The position numbers and the translations under genes were made by a program. This document shows, piece after piece, positions 15,650 through 21,434 of a stretch of DNA of 21,434 nt. Within the stretch, counting starts at the first letter, position 1. Each line of letters begins with the position of its first letter. The DNA lies in contig JAISBK010000139.1 in the NCBI GenBank assembly GCA_031266255.1, forward strand, positions 1 through 21,434, read 5' to 3'. This DNA comes from Treponema sp. GTDB lineage: Bacteria; Spirochaetota; Spirochaetia; Treponematales; Breznakiellaceae. Below the pieces are notes generated by a model. It had not been told where the DNA came from. It saw nothing but the letters and a program-made list of their open reading frames with translations, and did not search any database.

Positions 15650-18554
15650 GATGCGGGTACCGGGAATGTTCGGTATCGACTGTTCCCTCGGCAGATGCTC
15701 CTGCCCGGGCAGCGCGGATGGGTCTAAGCTCGGTCTCACTTACCAGGGCAGGATCGTCTATGCCCACCGGGAGTTCCCGGCCTGCTTCCGGCTCCACTTC
15801 TTCTTCCTCATAAGCTTGCATTCCAGGGGGAGCTGCAACTCCGGCGTTGGAGGAATCCTCGTTTTCAAGACGCACCGATATGACTTTGGTGATTCCCGAC
15901 TCTTCCATAGTTACCCCCAAGAGCGTTCCTGCACCGATGACGGTCTTTTTGTTATGGGTGATGACAATAAACTGGCTGGTAGTGCCGAATTCCCGCAGCA
16001 CTTGGACAAACCGGTTCACATTCGCCTCATCCAGGGCCGCGTCGATTTCATCAAGCAGACAGAAAGGGGAGGGCTTTACCATGTAGGTGGCAAAAAGCAA
16101 CGCCACTGCGGTCATGGAGCGTTCCCCTCCAGAGAGGAGGTTGATGTTTTCCAGTTTCTTCCCCGGCGGTTGGGCGTAGATTTCAATCCCCGATTCCAAG
16201 ACATGGTTGGGATCCGAAAGCCGGAGTTCCGCCCTACCACCCCCAAAAAGCCGGCGAAACATGTTGTGAAAATTCCGCTTGATCTTGTTATAGGTTCCCA
16301 GGAAGAGCTGAGAGGATTCCGCCCGAATCTCTGCGGTGATGTTTTTTAGGTCATCTCGCGCCTTGGCCAGGTCTGTAAGCTGGGTGGAGAGAAAATCGTA
16401 CCGCTCTTTGGTCTCGGTAAATTCCTCCGGGGCCATGAGATTCACCTGCCCCAGATCCTTAAGGCTCCCCTTGGCAGCAGTGAGTTTTTCCCGCAGTTCA
16501 CTTGCAGGGGTGGTAATGGTAAAAAGGCGCGTTTCAAATTCCATGAGATCCCGGGAATGGGTTTCCCGGAAATTATCCTGAATGTTCTTGATCTCTGTTT
16601 CAGACTGCACCAGTTCTAGGTGTATCTTTTCCAGGCTTTCTTGCACCTTACCCAGTTCCGCCATTCCCTTCTTTATGGCTGCCTGCTTACCCGCCACATC
16701 GCCGTTCCGTTGTTGTATGTCCTCTTCCAAGCGTTCCAGTTCCGCGGTCAACTGCTTGCCTTTCCATTCAATATCCGCGAGTTCCTGCTCAGTATCGGTG
16801 ATCCGCTCGTGGATTTCCGTAAACCGCTTACGATCCAGAAATAATTCATCCCGCACGGTTTTGAGCAGCGCTTCCTGACCGGAAAGTTCCCGTCGTATGA
16901 GTTTGGCCTGTTCTTCCGCGGATTGAGCCTGGGTAGCCATCCGTACGCGGTTCACCCGCAGTTCCTCAAGGCTTGCCCGGTATTGGTCAATCTTGCTGCC
17001 TAAACCTTGGTTGTCCAAACGAAGCGCGCTTATGTGTTCCCGCCGCTGTTCCATTCCCTCTTTAGCGCCTCGGATCGCCGCGTCTAAGGCCCGTTTCTGG
17101 GTGATGATCCCTTCAGGGGCAAGAAATTCATCAATAAACGATGGGGTACTCTTTCGATAGGCTTCAAAAAGCTCAAGGGCCTTCTCGGCCAAATCCCGGA
17201 GCAGGGCCTCCTGGCCTGTTACGAGGGTCTTGATAACCCCTAATGTTTCTATCAAACGGGCCTCAAGATTCCGCCGTTCTGCCGCAGAATACCCCGCATC
17301 TTTGAGACCTGCATCCAAGGCAGCCACAATAGCATCGGTAATAGCTTCCAGTTCCTGCTCGTGTAGGGCCCGTTCCTGCTCAAGTCCTCGGATTTCTGCG
17401 TCAGCCCTTTGAACCGCGCCATCGTTATCCCGGATCTGAGATGCAGTAAGCTGTATGTTTTCTTCAAAGGAAGCGATATTCGCTGCTATATCCTCAAGCT
17501 GCTTACGAAGGTCCCGCACAGTATAGTCCTGCTCTGATGCATCTTCGGTCAAATCCTCGATCTTACTGGTAATGGTTCGTTCCCGGCCTTCATTCTGGAT
17601 AAGTTTTCCCTGGATCTCCTGCTGCTGTTCCACCAGGAGTTTGGCTTCCTTCTCCCGGGCGTTCTTCTCTATGGCAAGACCGTAGATGTTCTTCTGGTAC
17701 TCGTCCTGTTGTTTTTCCAGGGAGTTCACCTCATCCATGTTTTCTTCCAGGGACTTGTTCACCCCATCAAGTTCCGCACGCAACGCATCCCGTTCTGCAG
17801 TGCGCTGCTTGAACTTTTCGGTCCGGGCATCCCGGTCATATTTGAACTGCTTGAGTCTGAGTAGTTGAATGTCTAATTCAAAGTGAAATATCGCATCTTT
17901 TAAAGAACGAAATTGCAGGGTTTTATCGGCTTGCACCTTGAGGCTGTCGTAGGCCCGTTTCACCTCACCCACAATCCCTTCTACTTGGCGCATGTTTTCT
18001 TCGGTCTTGGCGAGTTTTCGTTCCGCTTCCTGGGTTTTTATCTTGAACTTGGTGATCCCCGCGGCTTCCTCAAACAGATAACGCCGTTCATCCGGCTTAG
18101 AAGACAGAATTTGGTCTATTTTACCCTGTTCCATCACTGAATACGCGGCTTTACCCACTCCGGTATCCCAAAAAAGTTCTCGAATATCCTTAAGTTTCAC
18201 CTGGTTTGAGTTGATGTAGTATTCACTCTCCCCAGACCGGTAGAGCCGCCGCTTGATCTGCACCTCAGGCATATCCAGGGGCAAAAGCCCTGCGTCATTG
18301 GCCAGGGTCAGGGTTACTTCTGCCACACTTAAGGCCTTCCTGTTTTCCGTACCATTAAAGATGACATCCTCCATCTTCTCTGCCCGCATAGAGCGGGATG
18401 CCTGCTCCCCTAACACCCACTTCACTGCATCTACTACATTGGATTTCCCGCAGCCATTAGGCCCCAAAAGCGCGGTAATCCCATCGGCAAATACTACCTT
18501 GGTACGGTCGGCAAATGATTTGAAACCAAAGATGTCAAGATTTTTTAGGAACAA
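15642..18554 (-). CDS. smc: SMC chromosome-condensation ATPase, short form without a recognisable hinge
   Basis: 970 residues, against roughly 1,150-1,200 for most bacterial SMC proteins. The N-terminal head has Walker A GPNGCGKSN (31-39) and the FEEAAGI motif (161-167). The C-terminal head has the signature LSGGERSM (807-814) and Walker B FCLLDEIDAALDEAN (831-845). Coiled coil runs from about 172 to 405 and again from about 500 to 690. The middle (about 406-500) lacks the Gly-rich hinge sequence and is mostly predicted helix with one Pro-containing turn near 468-482. The last 75 residues (about 897-970) are an acidic, probably disordered tail. The start is a TTG with CGGAG seven bases upstream; no in-frame ATG fits the family start. 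It should organise and segregate the chromosome with ScpA and ScpB, which are not in the window. Confidence 0.92.
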   Translation of the reverse strand: MFLKNLDIFGFKSFADRTKVVFADGITALLGPNGCGKSNVVDAVKWVLGEQASRSMRAEKMEDVIFNGTENRKALSVAEVTLTLANDAGLLPLDMPEVQIKRRLYRSGESEYYINSNQVKLKDIRELFWDTGVGKAAYSVMEQGKIDQILSSKPDERRYLFEEAAGITKFKIKTQEAERKLAKTEENMRQVEGIVGEVKRAYDSLKVQADKTLQFRSLKDAIFHFELDIQLLRLKQFKYDRDARTEKFKQRTAERDALRAELDGVNKSLEENMDEVNSLEKQQDEYQKNIYGLAIEKNAREKEAKLLVEQQQEIQGKLIQNEGRERTITSKIEDLTEDASEQDYTVRDLRKQLEDIAANIASFEENIQLTASQIRDNDGAVQRADAEIRGLEQERALHEQELEAITDAIVAALDAGLKDAGYSAAERRNLEARLIETLGVIKTLVTGQEALLRDLAEKALELFEAYRKSTPSFIDEFLAPEGIITQKRALDAAIRGAKEGMEQRREHISALRLDNQGLGSKIDQYRASLEELRVNRVRMATQAQSAEEQAKLIRRELSGQEALLKTVRDELFLDRKRFTEIHERITDTEQELADIEWKGKQLTAELERLEEDIQQRNGDVAGKQAAIKKGMAELGKVQESLEKIHLELVQSETEIKNIQDNFRETHSRDLMEFETRLFTITTPASELREKLTAAKGSLKDLGQVNLMAPEEFTETKERYDFLSTQLTDLAKARDDLKNITAEIRAESSQLFLGTYNKIKRNFHNMFRRLFGGGRAELRLSDPNHVLESGIEIYAQPPGKKLENINLLSGGERSMTAVALLFATYMVKPSPFCLLDEIDAALDEANVNRFVQVLREFGTTSQFIVITHNKKTVIGAGTLLGVTMEESGITKVISVRLENEDSSNAGVAAPPGMQAYEEEEVEPEAGRELPVGIDDPALVSETELRPIRAARAGASAEGTVDTEHSRYPHHG

Positions 18555-18561
18555 CCATAAA

Positions 18562-18566
18562 CTCCG
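18562..18566 (-). promoter_or_regulatory. Shine-Dalgarno that supports the TTG start of smc
   Basis: CGGAG on the minus strand, 7 bases before TTG at 18554. The overlapping ATG just upstream is out of frame and stops after seven codons. Confidence 0.5.
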
Positions 18567-18589
18567 TTTGCACTCGTATCCACCCTGTT

Positions 18590-18618
18590 ACTATAGCATA
18601 AACACGGAACAAGCACAA
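18590..18618 (-). promoter_or_regulatory. Candidate promoter of smc-murJ
   Basis: Minus strand TTGTGC (18613-18618), 17 bases, then TGC-TATAGT (-10 at 18590-18595), an extended -10. The leader to the TTG start would be about 30 bases. Confidence 0.55.
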
Positions 18619-18631
18619 TTCACCTACCCCG

Positions 18632-19207
18632 TTAGACCTTGAGGAGTTCGGTATAGTAGCGCGGTTCAATCTGGTCGGTACCAATGCCTAAGCGGTATAA
18701 GAGGTCTAATAGGCGGGTACGGGCAGCCGCGACGGTTTCAGCATGGGTATTGTCCTCAAGAAGCTCCAATTCCACAAACCAACCCAGACTCGAGATCTGG
18801 GCAAGTTCCACGGTGATGCCTTCATAATCCCATGCTTGACCCTGTTTGTGTTTTCCTATCCCTGGTTCAAAGCCAAGGCGCCTCAGGAGATCTTCAAAGA
18901 TGGACCCATCGGATACGCTGAATTCACGCTCATCATTTACTTCGATGCCTTCTCGAAGTTCCTTGGTCTTATAGGTTATCAGCACCTGTTGAGTCAGGGT
19001 TCCGTGGACATCCGTATTAGTTTCCCGGCGGATTCGGATTCCCGAAAAGGGGAAGGACCGCGCGGTGATACCAGGAACCGGGTACCAGTAGGTATCTTCT
19101 TTTACAAAAGCCCTGGAGAAACGGGCCGGGGATGACCCTACATTCAGGGTGTTGCTCAAGGCTTCTGGATCTGCAACCCAGGCTTTGAGTTCAATTTCAA
19201 TACTCAT
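18632..19207 (-). CDS. CYTH-fold protein (class IV adenylate cyclase / thiamine triphosphatase family)
   Basis: 191 residues from the ATG at 19207. The diagnostic ExExK motif is at residues 4-8 (EIELK). Other tunnel residues include the Arg cluster of GIRIRRE, the lysines of ITYKTKE, the NDEREF stretch and the acidic strand FVELELLE. CYTH proteins bind triphosphate compounds with metal ions. Members include CyaB-type class IV adenylate cyclases, thiamine triphosphatases and polyphosphate-handling enzymes, and I cannot tell these apart from sequence alone. The start removes a ten-residue extension beginning with TTG; no Shine-Dalgarno is present and an extended -10 ends 6 bases before the ATG, so the mRNA may be leaderless. 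It lies 77 bases upstream of smc on the same strand. Confidence 0.85.
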   Translation of the reverse strand: MSIEIELKAWVADPEALSNTLNVGSSPARFSRAFVKEDTYWYPVPGITARSFPFSGIRIRRETNTDVHGTLTQQVLITYKTKELREGIEVNDEREFSVSDGSIFEDLLRRLGFEPGIGKHKQGQAWDYEGITVELAQISSLGWFVELELLEDNTHAETVAAARTRLLDLLYRLGIGTDQIEPRYYTELLKV

Positions 19208-19213
19208 ACCATG

Positions 19214-19222
19214 ATTGTAACA
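19214..19222 (-). promoter_or_regulatory. Extended -10 of the CYTH gene, predicted leaderless
   Basis: Minus strand TGT-TACAAT (-10 at 19214-19219) ends exactly 6 bases before the ATG at 19207. No clear -35 is visible. Confidence 0.45.
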
Positions 19223-19311
19223 AATAAGTATGTCCAATGGTTATTCGTTTGGTTTATTTTTAAACATTTGTACTATATTTTACTTATTTACCTCAACACT
19301 GGGAAAATTCC

Positions 19312-19340
19312 TTGAGTATTAGAGAAAATCGGGGTATATA
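19312..19340 (+). promoter_or_regulatory. Candidate promoter of the LysM/LytM gene
   Basis: TTGAGT (19312-19317), 17 bases, then TATATA (19335-19340), about 47 bases before the ATG. A second candidate, TGG-TATAAA, lies a little downstream. The 180-base region between the two divergent genes is AT-rich and holds nothing else I can name. Confidence 0.45.
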
Positions 19341-19387
19341 TGTTCTTATGGTATAAAAAGGGTAGAAAGAAACCGATATAGGGTAAT

Positions 19388-20260
19388 ATGAACGTTCGAT
19401 ACGGTGGTTTATGTCCTTTTTTATGTACTATGGTGTTCTGTATTTATGCAACCGTGCATATCGACGCAGAAGAAACGGTTCATGTTGTGCAAGGAGGAGA
19501 TACTATCTATTCAATAGCTCGTTTCTATAAAGTCGATGTTGATGCCCTGATGAAGGTGAACGACATTACTGATCCGCAAAAACTACAAATAGGCCGTCGG
19601 CTTACCATGCCGAAGACAAATACTCAGGAGTCTATTGAATACCGGGTTGCTAAAGGAGACACCCTGTATGGTATAGCTAGGCGTTATACGATTACCTTAC
19701 AATCCCTACAGGTGGCTAATAACCTGTCTAATACGTATATATTAAAGGAAGGGGATGTACTTCGTATTCCTCTGGCCGATAGAGGAATGGATAAACCGAT
19801 CGCTTCCAGTGGAACAGCAACGGTAACTCAGCGGGGAACCGCCTCAAGCAATACGGCTTTGAGTACCGGGCCTCCCCAAGCAGCGGCGACCAAGACTGGG
19901 AATGCTTCCGTACGCTGGCCTGTGCTTGCAAAGGAAGTGATCTATATGACCGGCAAACTTTATGGGGTGGTTTTGATAGGTGAGAAATCTGAGATCGTAA
20001 AAAGCCTTACCCCAGGAACCGTGGTATCAGCCGGACCGTACCGTGGATTCGGAAGGGTGGTGATTGTACAGGTAGCAGGGGGTTATCTATACGTATATGG
20101 CGGTTGTGAAAGTTTATCGGTAAAGGAGGGGGATAAAGTGGCTTCAGGGACTGAATTGGGTAAATTGGGGCTTGACGTAGTCTCTAAAAAACCGCAATTA
20201 TTCTTTTTAGTGTACCGAAGCAGTACCCCTATTGATCCTGCGAAGGCCCCGAGGACCTAG
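19388..20260 (+). CDS. Exported two-LysM protein with a degenerate LytM (M23-like) domain
   Basis: 290 residues. A hydrophobic N terminus (about 8-26) looks like a secretion signal. Two LysM repeats follow (about 31-75 and 84-128), both with the G-DT-Y-IA-Y core; they bind peptidoglycan. A Ser/Thr/Ala-rich linker runs to about 172. The C-terminal domain (about 176-290) has the M23/LytM layout, but the zinc ligands are gone: the first H-D motif reads GVVLIG, the usual Y-HL site reads VYGGCE, and the HLHFE site reads QLFFLV. It is therefore probably a non-enzymatic regulator like EnvC or NlpD, which activate amidases. AGGG lies six bases before the ATG; a sigma factor gene follows 94 bases later. 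Confidence 0.85.
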   Translation: MNVRYGGLCPFLCTMVFCIYATVHIDAEETVHVVQGGDTIYSIARFYKVDVDALMKVNDITDPQKLQIGRRLTMPKTNTQESIEYRVAKGDTLYGIARRYTITLQSLQVANNLSNTYILKEGDVLRIPLADRGMDKPIASSGTATVTQRGTASSNTALSTGPPQAAATKTGNASVRWPVLAKEVIYMTGKLYGVVLIGEKSEIVKSLTPGTVVSAGPYRGFGRVVIVQVAGGYLYVYGGCESLSVKEGDKVASGTELGKLGLDVVSKKPQLFFLVYRSSTPIDPAKAPRT

Positions 20261-20281
20261 TTAGTTCATGGTGAGACTAGG
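20256..20281 (+). terminator. Weak hairpin at the end of the LysM/LytM gene
   Basis: CCTAGT (20256-20261, overlapping the stop codon) pairs with ACTAGG (20276-20281). No T run follows, so read-through into the sigma factor gene is likely. Confidence 0.2.
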
Positions 20282-20354
20282 CTGGCGACAGGATCTCGAA
20301 TTTCATAAAAGTTTTAGGTAAAAAAGCATAAAAAAGCACCAAGAGGGTAACAGT

Positions 20355-21431
20355 GTGTTAAAAACAAAATCGGCACTTGAACGCGAAGAACGGGGAACCA
20401 AGAAAAAAGGGATATTGTTGTATCCCGTAGAGGAAGACGGAACAGAATCAACTGGTACCGACCGATCAACTCATACTTCTCGATCTTCGCGAAATTCCAA
20501 AAAGTCAAAAGTTTCCAAAGAGACTGATCCGCTCTCGTTGTATTTTAAGCAGATCTCAAAGTTTCCGCTTTTAACGGTCCAGGAAGAGCAGTCGATTGGG
20601 CAGAAGATAGTCGTCATCCGCCAAAAACTGGTAGATCTGGATCAGGCACATAAAGGACGGGAACAGGAAGGGCTCTACAAGAAAGAGCGGCTTGCTCTGG
20701 ATAATGCGCTCCACATGTATAAAAGTAAGATGATTAACTCCAATTTACGCTTGGTTGTTTCCATTGCGAAAAATTATCAACATCGGGGTTTATCATTGTT
20801 GGATCTCATTGACGAAGGAAACATCGGACTTATTGAAGCGGTGGATCGCTTCGATTATACCCGGGGTTGCCGTTTCTCCACGTATGGTACTTGGTGGATC
20901 CGGCAGGCTATCATTAAGAGCATTGCCGATAAGGGCAGGGTGATCCGCATCCCCGTTCACATGCTGAATACCATTAAAAAGTGTTATTTTGTTTCCAAGC
21001 AGTTAACCCAGGATCTAGGCAGGGATCCGAGTAATGAGGAATTATCCGAATATTTAGGGTTACCCATTGCCAAGGTGAAGGAGATTGTGAAACTCTCCCA
21101 GGAAACCACCAGCCTTGATACCATTGTGGATGACGGTAACCTTACCCGTTTGGCGGATCTCATTAAAGATGATACCTTGGCCGAGCCGTTTGAACTGGCA
21201 TTTTCCACCACCCTTCAAGAGACCATGGAGGAAATTCTTTCCCGTCTCTCTGAACGGGAAATGAAGATCATGCAGCTCAGATTTGGCCTGGCCGGTGAAG
21301 GCCCGTTAACCCTGGAAGAAACGGGCAGACTCTTAGGCATCACCCGTGAACGGGTTCGGCAAATTCAGGAGAAAGCCACCTTTAAGTTACGGGGTCTTAA
21401 AGAAATCCACGAATTAAACGAAAATCCCTAA
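20355..21431 (+). CDS. RpoD-like sigma-70 factor, probably group 2
   Basis: 358 residues. A Ser/Thr/Lys-rich N terminus of about 55 residues replaces region 1.1. Region 1.2 is at about 58-85 (DPLSLYFKQI). A charged helical insert (about 88-124) comes before region 2 (about 126-192), which has NLRLVVSIAK, the DLIDEGNIGLIEAVDRFDY core and the -10-reading FSTYGTWWIRQAI. Region 3 spans about 200-258. Region 4 spans about 293-348, with the helix-turn-helix TLEETGRLLGITRERVRQIQ split at 318-337. It directs RNA polymerase to promoters. The strong match to primary sigma factors, the short size and the lack of region 1.1 suggest an alternative group 2 sigma rather than the main RpoD, but this is not certain. 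The start is GTG with AGAGGG upstream. The stop is 3 bases from the window edge. Confidence 0.88.
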   Translation: MLKTKSALEREERGTKKKGILLYPVEEDGTESTGTDRSTHTSRSSRNSKKSKVSKETDPLSLYFKQISKFPLLTVQEEQSIGQKIVVIRQKLVDLDQAHKGREQEGLYKKERLALDNALHMYKSKMINSNLRLVVSIAKNYQHRGLSLLDLIDEGNIGLIEAVDRFDYTRGCRFSTYGTWWIRQAIIKSIADKGRVIRIPVHMLNTIKKCYFVSKQLTQDLGRDPSNEELSEYLGLPIAKVKEIVKLSQETTSLDTIVDDGNLTRLADLIKDDTLAEPFELAFSTTLQETMEEILSRLSEREMKIMQLRFGLAGEGPLTLEETGRLLGITRERVRQIQEKATFKLRGLKEIHELNENP

Positions 21432-21434
21432 AGC

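Noticed and set aside
15650..15739. Longer murJ with 30 extra residues
   Set aside because: The extension is not hydrophobic and not like MurJ N termini. The ATG at 15649 fits the family start.
15255..16349. 364-codon open frame on the plus strand
   Set aside because: It lies wholly antisense to smc and murJ, which have clear family motifs throughout, and its translation resembles no protein family.
19208..19237. Longer CYTH protein starting at a TTG
   Set aside because: The ExExK motif should be near the very N terminus. The ATG at 19207 puts it at residues 4-8.
1..21434. CRISPR arrays, tRNA, rRNA, insertion sequences, prophage or plasmid origin
   Set aside because: I looked for regularly spaced repeats, cloverleaf patterns, transposase motifs and terminal inverted repeats on both strands and found none. 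The region reads as ordinary chromosome.

Overview
The window looks like chromosomal DNA from a spirochete, most likely a free-living or gut-associated member of the Treponema group. This is inferred from the style of the proteins: a CHASE2-class III nucleotide cyclase, lipoproteins with relaxed lipoboxes, a FliL-family protein outside a flagellar operon, a short SMC overlapping murJ, and LysM/LytM envelope proteins. Base composition looks balanced by eye, at about half G+C. It is gene-dense housekeeping and envelope DNA. I see no rRNA, tRNA, CRISPR array, insertion sequence, integrase or phage gene, and no gene-free stretch longer than 300 bases.

Layout. (1) 1-4834, all minus strand: SH3-domain exported protein, M48 metalloprotease, CHASE2-class III cyclase, then a membrane histidine kinase cut by the left edge. 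The first three are packed end to end or overlap, which suggests an envelope-sensing and signalling cluster. (2) 4909-7232, minus: branched-chain aminotransferase and an AI-2E-family membrane transporter, each with its own likely promoter. (3) 7257-10294, minus: a TRAP uptake operon (lipoprotein binding protein DctP, then DctQ and DctM) closed by a strong hairpin terminator. (4) 10461-10943, plus: a small COG2426-type membrane protein, divergent from dctP and convergent with a lipoprotein nitroreductase (11003-11608, minus). (5) 11710-13972, minus: a divergent ClpP, an MscS-family channel and a FliL-like protein, probably one operon. (6) 14072-19207, minus: a CYTH-fold triphosphatase/cyclase, an unusually short SMC and MurJ, the last two overlapping by 8 bases. 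(7) 19388-21431, plus: a two-LysM protein with a degenerate LytM domain and an RpoD-like sigma factor.

Most notable points. The SMC protein is about 200 residues shorter than usual and has no recognisable hinge. Three genes without a Shine-Dalgarno sequence (starts 7232, 10461 and 19207) each carry an extended -10 box exactly 6 bases before the ATG, which predicts leaderless mRNAs. The terminator of the TRAP operon contains the -35 box of the next gene. The dctP -35 box lies in a 13-bp palindrome. The spacer between dctP and dctQ is rich in inverted repeats. The LytM domain has lost its zinc ligands. No wholly new multi-gene system is evident; the best leads are the hinge-less SMC and the leaderless pattern.
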